DNA of 64,000 nucleotides. It comes from Longimicrobiales bacterium. Lineage in GTDB: Bacteria > Gemmatimonadota > Gemmatimonadetes > Longimicrobiales > Gaopeijiaceae. The DNA lies in contig OY282361.1 of NCBI GenBank assembly GCA_958295645.1, positions 2,818,501 through 2,882,500 of the forward strand. Direction: 5' to 3'. Shown piece by piece: positions 42,918 to 52,426 of the stretch. Below the pieces are notes generated by a model. That model had not been told where the DNA came from, made no database searches, and saw only the letters and a program-made list of their open reading frames with translations. A program made the translations under genes and the position numbers. Position 1 is the stretch's first letter, and each line of letters opens with the position of its first letter.

Positions 42918-44060
42918 ATGCTCAACAGCCGTTTTGCCCGCCGGGCCGGGGCCCACTTCGCGAAGCTGGCCGGGCTGTACGCTCTGTACGCGTGTTGGAG
43001 GTTCTTTGCCGATTTTGAAGCCACTCCCTACCTAGTGCGGGCCATCATGATCGGCAGCTCGTCCGCGTTCGGGTTGGCGGTGCTGGCCCCTCCGGCCGCC
43101 TTCGCCGCCGCCGTCAATCATTTCGACCTCTTCGGCGAGACCGCGCCCGAGACTCGGAAGCGCGACTGGAAGTGGCTGGCGTTGCTTGGGCTCGGCGCCT
43201 GCCTGCTGATCCAGTTGGGGATTCCGTTTTGGGAGTACCTTCTCCTTCTGGCGGCTCCGGAACACGTGCGTGAATGGCCCATCATCGACTCGATCCGCTT
43301 GTTGCTGCCGGTCGCCGTCGGAACCTTCGTCGTGATCGCCGGAATTGCGGGCGCCGCGATCAGCCACGCCACCCAAAGGTGGAGCCCGTTGCGCCGCATC
43401 GCCGGACGGTGGTTGGGGGCCACGGCGCTCATGGTGTCGTTTGCAGTGCCGCTGCACTTTTTCGGCTGGCTGGCGCGCATGGAAGGCTACCCTGCCGTCT
43501 TGATCCCGCTGGGCGCGCCGCTCTTGCCCTTGATCGCGGCTTGCGCGTTGGTGCGCTCGCGCGGCTATGGTCTGCGCGAGATTGTGGGCCTGGACCGGCG
43601 CTTCGCCAGTTGGCTGGACACGGCGACCGTGGGCCGGCTGGTGACGGCCGTGATCCAAGAAGACAGAGGGGACGGCCCCAGCCTCGAGGAGGTGGCGCAG
43701 ACCCAAGCCGAACTGGATGCCGCCAGGTTCCTGCGAGGGCTGAGGCGCGTGGCCGGGCCAGTGGCGAGGGTTACCGAAGCCGAGGCGCGGGAGACGATCG
43801 CAAAGGCCTTGGCCGAGGTGCCGGCTCAAGCTTCGCGGCCCCGTGCCTCGGAGGTACGGCCGCTGAACGCGGAACGTCTCGGCGAGTTCGGCATAGCGTG
43901 GGCGGTATTGTCGGCGGGGCTGATGTTGCTCGGCCTGTTGCAGGGCGTGTCCCCGCAGTTTGGCACGGCCGTGGCCGTCGGACTGGTGGGTGCTGCTGCT
44001 CACATCTACATGTACAGGCACTCCCGGAACGCCACCCCGGTTGCGCTGGTCTCGGCTTAA
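42918..44060 (+). CDS. Polytopic membrane protein of the peptide locus
   Basis: This 380-residue protein has about seven hydrophobic segments. These lie near 12-30, 40-65, 82-105, 120-145, 155-175, 185-205 and, after a soluble helical domain at about 215-320, two near the C-terminus (330-370). The soluble part is charged and coiled-coil-like (ARVTEAEARETIAKALAEVP). It has no ATP-binding or protease motif that I can see. Its place right after a secreted peptide gene makes a role in export, processing or immunity worth testing. I do not recognise the family. Confidence 0.65.
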   Translation: MLNSRFARRAGAHFAKLAGLYALYACWRFFADFEATPYLVRAIMIGSSSAFGLAVLAPPAAFAAAVNHFDLFGETAPETRKRDWKWLALLGLGACLLIQLGIPFWEYLLLLAAPEHVREWPIIDSIRLLLPVAVGTFVVIAGIAGAAISHATQRWSPLRRIAGRWLGATALMVSFAVPLHFFGWLARMEGYPAVLIPLGAPLLPLIAACALVRSRGYGLREIVGLDRRFASWLDTATVGRLVTAVIQEDRGDGPSLEEVAQTQAELDAARFLRGLRRVAGPVARVTEAEARETIAKALAEVPAQASRPRASEVRPLNAERLGEFGIAWAVLSAGLMLLGLLQGVSPQFGTAVAVGLVGAAAHIYMYRHSRNATPVALVSA

Positions 44061-44246
44061 GCGGTGACGCTGCGACGCCTCCAGGACCGGCAAGCAAGGC
44101 CCGGCCCCGCCAAGCCGCGTGTTGAGCATCAGGACGGCACGAATCGACCCTGTAGACGCATATGGTGATCACGTCTTGTTGCGCACAAGAAGCTCAGCAG
44201 GACAAGATCGATTAGTCGTCGCTTCGATAATCCAAGGATTGTGACC

Positions 44247-45479
44247 ATGAAGAAACGCATAAAACTGATCGTCAGCATCGCGATACTGGCGATGATCGCT
44301 TTCTTGCTCCTAGGTCCGTCCGGCTCGCTTGGGCGGACGATCGGACGCGCCTACGGCGGCTGGGCGGAACGCCACCAGACAGCGTCGCAAGATCCAGGCC
44401 CGCCACTGCTGCACGTCCAAGAAGCCGACGTCTTCGATTCTTCGGTGCATCCCAGTTCGGCCATGTCCGAGCTGGGTCGGCTGGCTACTGCGTTTTTCGT
44501 GGGTGATCAACGGCTGTTGATTGCCGACGGGCTGAACGCCGAAATTCATCTAGTCGACTTGCAGAACGACAGCGTGAGGTCGGTTGGACGACGGGGAGAT
44601 GGTCCCGGCGAGTTCCGCTTGCTTATGGGCGTATTGCGAACGCCCAACGGGTTTGCGACCTGGGACGTCGAGCTGGCGCGAATCACGATGTTTTCCGCGG
44701 CTGGGGACCTCGTCGACAGTTGGGCGTACAGCCGCCTGTGGTTCAATAAGCCTGTTGCTATGCCTGTCGCCGTACTGTCGGATGGTTTGGTGATCTTTCG
44801 AGACGGCGAAGGGCCGGGAAACTGGCGCGGACGCCACAGAGGAGAAGCACGATACGTGAAGGTCACAAGCGACGGAGTCGCCGGTGTAGTGGCCGAGGCC
44901 AAGGGCGCAGAATACTGGTGGCACGCTAGTGGTGGCGTTCAGCAGGTAATGCTGGGACATCTTCTCCTCGAGGCGCAGATCGGCGACGAAGTCGCGATTT
45001 CGCAAACCGATCTCGGCGCGATCAGAATCGTGAACCGCGACGGCGAGACCAGCGCTGAACTCCCGCTGGCTCCGGGAACAAGGGCGTCCAAGAGGCAAGT
45101 TGAGATGGTGCGAGAAGGAGCGCGTGAGCGTTGGCGCCGCCAGATGGAACGGCCGGCTGGCGGGGTGTTTCGGGAAAGCGCAAGAATGAAACTAGAGAGC
45201 GTGGCTGAAGTCCCCGCCAACGACGTATCGCCGCCGATCGACCGATTGTTCGTGGACCTGGACGGGCGGCTTTGGCTGCGTTCCTACGCGATGCCGGACG
45301 ATGCCGACGTCCGCTGGGAGGCGTGGGACCCCAGCGACTTGAGTGGTCCCCGGTTCGTCGTGGCCGTCCATCCGACGGCGAAACTTCTTGATGCCAGCGG
45401 CTCCCATGTCTTGTTGTACGAGACGGACGAGATGGGCGTCGTTCGCGTCTTCGTGGCGGCGCTGGCAAACGAGGACTGA
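44247..45479 (+). CDS. 6-bladed beta-propeller protein, membrane-anchored
   Basis: This 410-residue protein carries an uncleaved-looking anchor (IKLIVSIAILAMIAFLLLGP), then propeller blades. Typical elements are RSVGRRGDGPGEFRLLMGVL, IHLVDLQNDSVRS and the last blade DLDGRLWLRSYAMPDDADV. It is the intact paralogue of the amber-interrupted propeller. AAGGA lies nine bases before ATG 44247. A 186-base gap separates it from the membrane protein, so it may have its own promoter. The family's ligand is unknown; in Bacteroidota relatives sit beside secreted peptide genes. Confidence 0.8.
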   Translation: MKKRIKLIVSIAILAMIAFLLLGPSGSLGRTIGRAYGGWAERHQTASQDPGPPLLHVQEADVFDSSVHPSSAMSELGRLATAFFVGDQRLLIADGLNAEIHLVDLQNDSVRSVGRRGDGPGEFRLLMGVLRTPNGFATWDVELARITMFSAAGDLVDSWAYSRLWFNKPVAMPVAVLSDGLVIFRDGEGPGNWRGRHRGEARYVKVTSDGVAGVVAEAKGAEYWWHASGGVQQVMLGHLLLEAQIGDEVAISQTDLGAIRIVNRDGETSAELPLAPGTRASKRQVEMVREGARERWRRQMERPAGGVFRESARMKLESVAEVPANDVSPPIDRLFVDLDGRLWLRSYAMPDDADVRWEAWDPSDLSGPRFVVAVHPTAKLLDASGSHVLLYETDEMGVVRVFVAALANED

Positions 45480-45521
45480 CGCTCTGGCCCGCACGCAACG
45501 CCGATTGACGAGACTCGCGGA

Positions 45522-46235
45522 TCAGAACAGCGACGGCGGCTCGGGGGGCGGGACGGACTCGTCCAGGCAGGCGGGGTCGTCGAAGCGCGCGTTGTTCACG
45601 GCGGGAGAGACGGGCCGCGCCAGGAGATTCGGGGACGCCGCCGAACCCAGTACGGTGCGGAGCGTGGTCTCGCGCGTGGTCGCGGAGAGCCAAGCGTCCC
45701 AAGCATCGCTGGGCAGGACGAGGGGAACGCGGTCGTGCAGCCAGGCCAGTTCGCTCGGTGCGGCCCGCGTGAGGACGGCGAGCGAGCTGGTTGGCGACGG
45801 CGGTTGCGTGATCGAGGGGCCGCGTTCGTCCGTCCATATCCCCGCCATCGCGAGCAGGCCCGGCGTTCGCGGGTGCAGCCAGTAGGGGCGTCGCGAGGAC
45901 GACCGCGCTTCCCACTCGAAGAAGCCGTCGGCGGGCACGAGACAGCGCCGCGACAAGAAGGACTCGCGGAACGCGGGCCGCACGGCGACCGTCTCGGCGC
46001 GGGCGTTGATCCATGGGCCCCGGCGGCGCGGCGTAGCCGTCACCAGTCCGGCGGGAAATCCCCAGCGCATGAATCTGGCCCGTCGGCGTCCGTCGGCCCC
46101 CGTCACCGCGAGGACGTCCTGCCCGGGAGCCACGTTGTAGCGCGGGCGGTATTTCCCGGCGGCATCGCCCGCGTCAGCCTCGAAGACCTTCGCGACGGCC
46201 TCGAGCTCCGCGGCGAGCGTGTAGCGGCCGCACAC
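45522..46235 (-). CDS. SRAP (YedK/HMCES-type) abasic-site protein
   Basis: This 237-residue SOS-response-associated peptidase fold protein cross-links to abasic sites in single-stranded DNA and protects them. GTG 46235 puts the catalytic cysteine at position 2 (VCGRYTL). The other family marks follow: YNVAPGQDVLAV, PWINARAET, RRCLVPADGFFEW and the histidine in WLHDRVPLVLP. It lies five bases downstream of the deacylase gene on the same strand, so it is the last gene of that operon. Confidence 0.93.
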   Translation of the reverse strand: MCGRYTLAAELEAVAKVFEADAGDAAGKYRPRYNVAPGQDVLAVTGADGRRRARFMRWGFPAGLVTATPRRRGPWINARAETVAVRPAFRESFLSRRCLVPADGFFEWEARSSSRRPYWLHPRTPGLLAMAGIWTDERGPSITQPPSPTSSLAVLTRAAPSELAWLHDRVPLVLPSDAWDAWLSATTRETTLRTVLGSAASPNLLARPVSPAVNNARFDDPACLDESVPPPEPPSLF

Positions 46236-46240
46236 GAGCG

Positions 46241-47377
46241 TCAGTCCGTCTTGCGCGGCCCCGCGACGGCCTCCGCCGTCTCCACCACGCCCCCTGCCGC
46301 TTCGACCATGGCCCGCGCCGTCTCGACCGCGGCCCCCGCCACCCGGGGCGCACCACCGCCCTCGCCCTCCTTCACCTCGACCACGAAGAAGCCGTCTTCG
46401 CCCTGCTCCTGGTACAGCGGCATGAGCAGGCGGCCGTCCACCGGCGCCGCCACGTCGCCCCGGCGGTCGTTGCCGACGATGTCTCCGGCGCGCACGGGCT
46501 GAAAGTTCCGAAGCCCGGGCCGCGATTGGTAGGCGTCGGACTCCGTCACGGCGTGCCGGTGCGTCATCTCCATGACCGGAGGCAGGCCGCGGCCGTCCGC
46601 TTGCAACGTCAAGAATCCCCTCGCGGCTTCGGGCACGTCCTCTTCCCGCAGCAGTCCCGCGGCGCGCACGGCCAGCCAGACCGCCGCCGCCGCCCGCGCC
46701 CGCGCCGCAGCCTCCTCGTGCTGGCCGCACTCGAAGACGGCCGTGGTCCACCCGAACTGGTCGAGATGCGTGATCAGGGTGCCTTCGACGTGCTTTCCGA
46801 GTCCCAGGACCAGCGGCACGGGGATCACCTGCGCGAAGCGTCGGTTGGCCGGCAGCCCGGCCGTCGTGGTGAACGCGCCGCCGCCGCTCGAAGTGGTGTG
46901 GATGTCGAGCACGTACACCGGCCCGCGCCGCCGCTCCTGAACCTGCTTCAGGAGCCTGGCGAGGCGGGCCGTCTCGCGATCTTCGGGAGCGCTCCGGCCG
47001 CGCCGCGCCGCCAGACGCGAGCGCGTCCAGACGCGATTCAGATCGTAGGCGAGGAACCGGCGCCCAGCCTCCAGCGCGGCGATGTTTCCCACCGCAGCCA
47101 CGAAGTCGCCCGCCATCTTGCCGCTCTGCCCGGCCAGCCGCCCGGCAACCTCCTCGAGAGCCCGCACGCCGGCGGGCTCGTTGCCGTGCAGGCCCCCAAC
47201 GCACAGCAACAGCGGCCCGTCCGAGGCCCCCTCGATCCAGCGAACCGCCGCATCCGCCTCCGCGCCGCCTCCCGCTTCCGGGACCGCGCGCTTGACCTGC
47301 CCGCGACGCTCGCCGCCGACCGCCTCTTCGCTCGCCTCCGCGCCGCCTCCCGTCCCCGGCCGACCCATCCCCCCCAA
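46241..47377 (-). CDS. Succinylglutamate desuccinylase/aspartoacylase-like zinc deacylase
   Basis: This 378-residue M14-type zinc enzyme belongs to the AstE/AspA family. The metal site HxxE is in CVGGLHGNEPAGVRALEE and the third ligand histidine is in YVLDIHTTSSGGG. The catalytic glutamate is likely in TAVFECGQHEEA. The C-terminal region is a beta/low-complexity extension. TTG 47377 is taken as start because AGGAGAGG lies seven bases upstream; ATG three codons on is closer than ideal to any site. It is 13 bases downstream of the GCS2-CBS gene. It would cleave an N-acyl amino acid or gamma-glutamyl-type amide. Confidence 0.82.
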   Translation of the reverse strand: MGGMGRPGTGGGAEASEEAVGGERRGQVKRAVPEAGGGAEADAAVRWIEGASDGPLLLCVGGLHGNEPAGVRALEEVAGRLAGQSGKMAGDFVAAVGNIAALEAGRRFLAYDLNRVWTRSRLAARRGRSAPEDRETARLARLLKQVQERRRGPVYVLDIHTTSSGGGAFTTTAGLPANRRFAQVIPVPLVLGLGKHVEGTLITHLDQFGWTTAVFECGQHEEAAARARAAAAVWLAVRAAGLLREEDVPEAARGFLTLQADGRGLPPVMEMTHRHAVTESDAYQSRPGLRNFQPVRAGDIVGNDRRGDVAAPVDGRLLMPLYQEQGEDGFFVVEVKEGEGGGAPRVAGAAVETARAMVEAAGGVVETAEAVAGPRKTD

Positions 47378-47390
47378 GGCTTCGCCTCTC

Positions 47391-49304
47391 CTATTCTTCC
47401 CGAAGACGGTTCTCGAGGAGATGGTAGGCCATCGGCATGAAGTCCGTCTCGCTCACCAGCCCCACCAGCTGGCCGTCGCTGACGACCGGCAAGGCCGACA
47501 CGCCGTTGCTGCGCATCTGGTCGATGGCCTCGAGCGTGGGCGTTTCCGGCGCCACCGACACGGGATCGCGCTCCATCACCTCGCTCACCGGCAGGTTCTC
47601 CGCCTCCGCCTGGGTCCGGCCCTCCGCGAAGAGGCGCAGAATCGAACGGTAGGACACGATGCCGACCAGCCGGTGGTCGCTGTCCTCGATGAGCACGTGG
47701 CGGATCTGCCTCACGTGCATCAGGTACGCGGCCAACTGCACCAGCTCGTTCTCGTTGACCGTCGTCAGCGACGTCGTCATGTACTGCTCGACGCGCAGGT
47801 AGTTGTGCTTCCAGCCGCCTGCCTCCTGAATCTCCGCAAGGCCCCACTTCGCGATCGGCGTCCCCTCGCCTTGCTGGCGCACCGTCGCGGCCGTGAGCGC
47901 CGCCAGCTGCTCGCCGCGGGTGCCCGCCTCCTTCAGGTTGGCGAGCGAACGAAGCGCCCAGCTCGACCCCGTGACCCCCGCCTCCACCCGCTCCCGGACG
48001 ATGCCGAGGTAGTGGTCCACTTCGCTGGAGTCGACCGGGTACGCCCGCAGACCCTCTTCCGCGAACGGCAGCAGGCGCTCCAGGATCAGGCGGTCCGCCG
48101 GGCCGGAGTCGCCGTCGAGCCAAGTCAAGCCCGCGCGCAGTCCCAGCCGGGAGGCCGCCAAGAAGTTGCCCTTCGCGTCGTCGAAGTCCATCCGCTCCGT
48201 GAGGTCGGGGACCGCGGCGGCAACGCCCAGAACCGCGCCGATCCAGAAGGCGGCGTTCGCCATCTCGTCCTGGGTGGTCGGCCCGGCGGGCAAGGCCCGG
48301 CATTCGATGCGCAGGTGCGGCTTGCCCTTGGAGACGCCGTAGCAGGGCCGGTTCCAGCGGTAGACCGTCCCGTTGTAGAGTTGCAGGGCCTGGAGCTCCG
48401 GGACGCCGCCCGCGTCCACCACGGCCATGGGATCTTCGTCCACCCGCCGCGCCAGCAGCACGGGATAGCGGGCGATGTCGTCCTGAAAGATCTCCGTCAC
48501 CGAACGCTTGAGCCAGCTGCCGCCGAACCGGACGCGGGGGCTCATTTCGCGCATGTGAAGCCGCGACCCGCGCGTGTCCATCGACTGCTGAAAGAGCGCG
48601 ATTCGCGTCTCCGCCCAGAGCCGCCGCCCGAAGAGCAGGGGGGAGTTGACCGACGCCGCCAGCACGGGTCCCGTCACTGCCTGCGCGACGTTGTAGAAGT
48701 GCGCGAACTCCTCCGCCGAGACCTGCAAGTGCACTTGGCAGCTCGTGTTGCAGGACTCCAGCATCACCGAGTCGTGCTCGATGATGAGTTCGTCGGTGCC
48801 CCGCATGCGTAGCCGAAACGCGCCCCCGCCGGCCTTTCGCATGGCTTCGTTGAGGGCGTAGTAGCGGGCTCTAGGCGTGATGTTGTCGAGCGTGAGGTCG
48901 TTCTTGGTCAGGGTGGGGAGGATGCCGGTGAGGGCCACCTCGCAACCACGCCGCCGCGCCGCGTCGCGGACGCGCTCCACCAAGCCGTCGAGTTCGCCGA
49001 GCATCGCCGTGAAGCACGCTCCTTCGAGGACGCGCGGGCTCAGGTTGGCTTCGAGGTTGAAGCGAGCCAGCTCCGTCGTGAAGAGTTCGTCGGCCAGCTC
49101 TTCCAAGACTTCGACGGCCACGGAAGCGGGGCGCCAAGCCTCGTCCACGAGGAACATCTCCTGCTCGGCTCCGAAGCGGCGCACGCCGGATTCGATCCTG
49201 CCTTCGGCGAGGAGTCTTTCCATCGCGTGCAGATCCCTCAGCAATGCGCGCGTGAAGGCGCGGATGGCCTCGGGCGAAGTCTCCGGTACTAGGTCGACGC
49301 CCAT
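47391..49304 (-). CDS. Glutamate-cysteine ligase-like enzyme fused to a CBS pair
   Basis: This 637-residue protein combines a GCS2 (YbdK-type) carboxylate-amine ligase domain at about 15-420 with two CBS domains at about 490-630. The ligase part shows FGAEQEMFLVDE, the ATP-site segment EHDSVMLESCNTSCQVHLQV and PHLRIECRALPAGPT. The CBS part shows YMTTSLTTVNENELVQLAAY and VMERDPVSVAPETPTLEAID. The ligase joins glutamate to an amine using ATP. The CBS pair likely senses adenosine nucleotides and regulates it. GGGAAGAG precedes ATG 49304. The deacylase next to it could reverse or trim the product. Confidence 0.88.
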   Translation of the reverse strand: MGVDLVPETSPEAIRAFTRALLRDLHAMERLLAEGRIESGVRRFGAEQEMFLVDEAWRPASVAVEVLEELADELFTTELARFNLEANLSPRVLEGACFTAMLGELDGLVERVRDAARRRGCEVALTGILPTLTKNDLTLDNITPRARYYALNEAMRKAGGGAFRLRMRGTDELIIEHDSVMLESCNTSCQVHLQVSAEEFAHFYNVAQAVTGPVLAASVNSPLLFGRRLWAETRIALFQQSMDTRGSRLHMREMSPRVRFGGSWLKRSVTEIFQDDIARYPVLLARRVDEDPMAVVDAGGVPELQALQLYNGTVYRWNRPCYGVSKGKPHLRIECRALPAGPTTQDEMANAAFWIGAVLGVAAAVPDLTERMDFDDAKGNFLAASRLGLRAGLTWLDGDSGPADRLILERLLPFAEEGLRAYPVDSSEVDHYLGIVRERVEAGVTGSSWALRSLANLKEAGTRGEQLAALTAATVRQQGEGTPIAKWGLAEIQEAGGWKHNYLRVEQYMTTSLTTVNENELVQLAAYLMHVRQIRHVLIEDSDHRLVGIVSYRSILRLFAEGRTQAEAENLPVSEVMERDPVSVAPETPTLEAIDQMRSNGVSALPVVSDGQLVGLVSETDFMPMAYHLLENRLREE

Positions 49305-49377
49305 GTGTCTCTTCCCGTGGTTGAGGATATGCGATTCGCAGCGCCGGCGAGGCGAGGCGCCCGTTCGTGCGGTGCGG

Positions 49378-50043
49378 TCAAATGAAGGTGGCGATCGATT
49401 CGAGAGGCTTGCGGCCGATGTCCGGAACGCAGGCGCTCTCGGCGGCGTAGCCCGTCACCAGAAGAAGATAGGGACGTTCGTTCTCGGGCCTCTGCAGAAT
49501 CTCGTTCAGGAACGCCATCGGGGACGGCGTGTGGGTCAGCGTGGCCAAGCCGGCGTGGTGAAGCGCCGTGATCAGGATGCCGGTGGCGATGCCGACGCTC
49601 TCCTGCACGTAGTAGTTCTTGATCTTGGTGCCGTCGGGACGCACCTCGTAGCGCTCGGCGAAGACGGCGATCAAGTACGGCGCGGCCTCGAGAAACGGCT
49701 TGTGCTCGTCGGTGCCGAGCGCGGCCAGCGCATCCAGCCATTCCGGCGGGGCGCCGCCGCGGTAGAAGGCGCGTTCCTCCGCCTCCGCCGCGATCCGTAT
49801 GCGGGCCTTCACGGCGGGGTCGGAGACGACCACGAACCGCCAGGGCTGGTGGTTGGCCCCGCTGGGCGCAGTGCCCGCGGCACGGACGCATTCTTCGATG
49901 ATCGACCGTGGCACGGCGCGGTCGCTGAAGTCCCGCACGGTGCGGCGGCGGGCGGCCTCCCGGCGGAAGTTGGCCGCGCGCTCGGCCATTTCGTCCACCC
50001 GACGCTTGCGGACGTCGAGGGGGACGAAACGCGGCTCGCTCAA
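49378..50043 (-). CDS. Nitroreductase family flavoprotein (BluB-like)
   Basis: This protein of about 221 residues is an FMN-dependent nitroreductase/BluB-type enzyme. The FMN site is in [17 protein letters not shown] and [19 protein letters not shown]. Later marks are [20 protein letters not shown] and [16 protein letters not shown] at 50043, just after the stop of the upstream gene, gives the usual N-terminus ([12 protein letters not shown]). An ATG at 50142 is possible but would overlap that gene. It reduces a quinone-like or flavin substrate; true BluB activity in cobalamin lower-ligand synthesis cannot be claimed. Confidence 0.85.
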   Translation of the reverse strand: MSEPRFVPLDVRKRRVDEMAERAANFRREAARRRTVRDFSDRAVPRSIIEECVRAAGTAPSGANHQPWRFVVVSDPAVKARIRIAAEAEERAFYRGGAPPEWLDALAALGTDEHKPFLEAAPYLIAVFAERYEVRPDGTKIKNYYVQESVGIATGILITALHHAGLATLTHTPSPMAFLNEILQRPENERPYLLLVTGYAAESACVPDIGRKPLESIATFI

Positions 50044-50065
50044 CGGCGGTGCCAGGAAGATGCCG

Positions 50066-50689
50066 TCAAGGCTCGCCCGGGCCCCCGGCCTCGTGGCTCG
50101 ACCGGCTCCCGGCCTCGGGCCCCGTGCTCCCTCCGGCCTCATGCCCGCCCCCGCCCCGCAGCCGAGCGAATCCTTCCACCATGTCGCCGCCTGCGCCCAG
50201 GCCCCGGACGACTTCGCCCGCCGGCATTCCCAGGGACCGCGACAGGAAGCGGACATTGACTAGGCCCACCACTTCCGGATCCGTGAGCCGCACGCCGCTC
50301 CAGGCGGAGGCGGCCACCTCGCCGAACCGCTGGTAGGCGGCCGACAAGAACCCTGCCGGGCCGTCGATGCGCACATGGAAGTCGCCGGCGTGGACCGACA
50401 GCCCGCGGGCGATCTCCATCCACTCGGTGCCCCGTCTTCTCTGTGCGACCACCACGTCCGGCGATACGCCCGCACGGTCGGCCAAGTACAAGACCACCGG
50501 AATCTCTTCCGCCGACAGCCCCCACCGGGCCAGCACCGACACTTCCCTCTCGGAGGCGCCGAAGTGGTCGGCCACCGCCCGCAAGTACGTCTCCCGGGAG
50601 GCCTCGCCGCCCGGCTGGCCCGAGAGGCCGGAGGGCAATCCCGCCAGCGCCAGCGTGGCCGCGGTCAAGAATCCCCTGCGAGTTCGCAT
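50066..50689 (-). CDS. Tat-exported protein of unknown function
   Basis: This 207-residue protein starts with a twin-arginine signal ([16 protein letters not shown]). The mature part reads as three helical units with patterns [20 protein letters not shown] and [20 protein letters not shown]. It ends in a glycine-rich low-complexity tail. No known domain is recognised. ATG 50689 is preceded by GGAG. It is directly upstream of the nitroreductase gene, 22 bases between, so both are probably one transcript. It would fold in the cytoplasm before export. Confidence 0.65.
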   Translation of the reverse strand: MRTRRGFLTAATLALAGLPSGLSGQPGGEASRETYLRAVADHFGASEREVSVLARWGLSAEEIPVVLYLADRAGVSPDVVVAQRRRGTEWMEIARGLSVHAGDFHVRIDGPAGFLSAAYQRFGEVAASAWSGVRLTDPEVVGLVNVRFLSRSLGMPAGEVVRGLGAGGDMVEGFARLRGGGGHEAGGSTGPEAGSRSSHEAGGPGEP

Positions 50690-50936
50690 TGCCACTCCAT
50701 CCTCTTTCGCTCGGTCGCGAGCCGGGCTGCTCGCCGCCGCCGACGTTCACGGCTTCATGGAACTTCGCTCCCGCAAGGCGAGGCCGCCATGGTCGCCGCC
50801 GGCCGCGAGCCTTCGGCGTCGGCCCCCGCTGGCGGGCCGGGCGGCGGACAGTGATAAGTTACACACGGCTCCCGAGAGGGACGGCTCCCCGGCCTGGCGA
50901 GCACGATCCTTTGTCCTGCGAAGCGAGCGCCGCCCG

Positions 50937-51680
50937 ATGGAATGGATTTCGAGCCCCGAAGCGTGGATCGCGCTGGCCACGCTGACGATCCTGGAAATAG
51001 TGCTTGGGATCGACAACATCGTCTTCATCTCCATCCTCGCCGACAAGCTGCCGGAACACCGCCAAGCCCGCGCGAGGCGCACGGGCCTGCTGCTGGCGAT
51101 GGCGACGCGAATCGGATTGCTGGGGGCGATTTCGGCGATCATGGGACTCACGTCTCCCATGATCACCGTGTTGGGCCATGCGTTCTCGGGCCGCGATCTG
51201 ATCCTGGCGCTCGGCGGCATGTTCCTTCTCACCAAGTCCACCCGGGAGATTCACCACCGGCTGGAGGGCGACGAGGCGGCGAAGCGAAAGGCCGGAGCCG
51301 CCAGCTACGGGGCCGTGCTGGCCCAGATCGCCGTCATGGACATCGTCTTCTCGTTCGATTCCGTCATCACCGCCGTGGGGCTCGCGGACGACTTGATGGT
51401 GATGGTCATCGCGATCGTGCTGGCGGTGGCGATGATGATGCTGGCCGCGAACGCGGTCTCGGAGTTCGTCAACCGGCATCCGACGGTGAAGATGCTGGCC
51501 CTCAGCTTCCTGCTGCTGCTCGGCATGACGCTCGTCGCCGAGGGCTTCGGCCAGCACATCCCCAAGGGCTACATCTACTTCGCGATGGCGTTCTCCGTAT
51601 TCGTCGAGGCGCTCAACCTGCGCGCGAGCGGAAAACCGGTGCGCCTTCGCGAATCGCCGAAGCGACCTTCCACGGACTGA
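50937..51680 (+). CDS. TerC family membrane protein
   Basis: This 247-residue protein has about seven membrane segments. It has the TerC marks ILEIVLGIDNIVFISIL and VMDIVFSFDSVITAVG, each carrying the conserved acidic residue in the membrane. These proteins export Mn2+ or protect envelope proteins from metal misloading. ATG 50937 begins immediately before the first conserved helix. The 247-base gap to the divergent Tat-protein gene should hold both promoters. Confidence 0.92.
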   Translation: MEWISSPEAWIALATLTILEIVLGIDNIVFISILADKLPEHRQARARRTGLLLAMATRIGLLGAISAIMGLTSPMITVLGHAFSGRDLILALGGMFLLTKSTREIHHRLEGDEAAKRKAGAASYGAVLAQIAVMDIVFSFDSVITAVGLADDLMVMVIAIVLAVAMMMLAANAVSEFVNRHPTVKMLALSFLLLLGMTLVAEGFGQHIPKGYIYFAMAFSVFVEALNLRASGKPVRLRESPKRPSTD

Positions 51681-51693
51681 GGCGGCTGCAAAG

Positions 51694-51767
<74 letters not shown>

Positions 51768-51835
51768 GGTCGCCTAGAATGATCCGCGCAGGACGGTTCC
51801 CGGTCAAGTCCAGGGGCTATCGGGGCGGTCTCGGG

Positions 51836-51910
51836 CGCTTGGCGCGAAGGCGTCTGGGGCGTTGGGCGCTCGGCGCTCGGCGCTCGCTTGGCGCGAGGAC
51901 ATCTGGGGCG
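51836..51910. repeat. Imperfect 26-base direct repeat and GGCGCTC triplet
   Basis: CGCTTGGCGCGAAGGCGTCTGG at 51836 recurs at 51885 with three changes and the same trailing GGCG. Between them GGCGCTC or CGGCGCT occurs three times in tandem. The region lies between tRNA-Arg and rnpB and has no gene. Function unknown. Confidence 0.55.
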
Positions 51911-51951
51911 TCAGGGCATCGCGCGCTCGGCGCAGTCTGCGACGCCGGAGA

Positions 51952-52346
<395 letters not shown>

Positions 52347-52383
52347 AACTTCACAAATAACGAAGCGGACGGTTGCCGCAAAG

Positions 52384-52409
52384 GGCGGCGGTCGGCGCCG
52401 ACCGCCGCC
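52384..52409. terminator. Perfect 26-base GC palindrome upstream of rnpB
   Basis: GGCGGCGGTCGGC and GCCGACCGCCGCC meet as a perfect palindrome. It lies 17 bases past the end of the Rpn-family gene (minus) and 38 bases before the rnpB 5' end. It is most likely the terminator hairpin of the Rpn gene. A TTATTT box just downstream at 52357-52362 could be the rnpB -10. Confidence 0.5.
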
Positions 52410-52426
52410 GGCCGTGCGCCGCCGCC

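Noticed and set aside
51836-51910. CRISPR-like repeats
   Set aside because: Only two imperfect copies and a 7-base triplet, no regular spacers, no cas genes.
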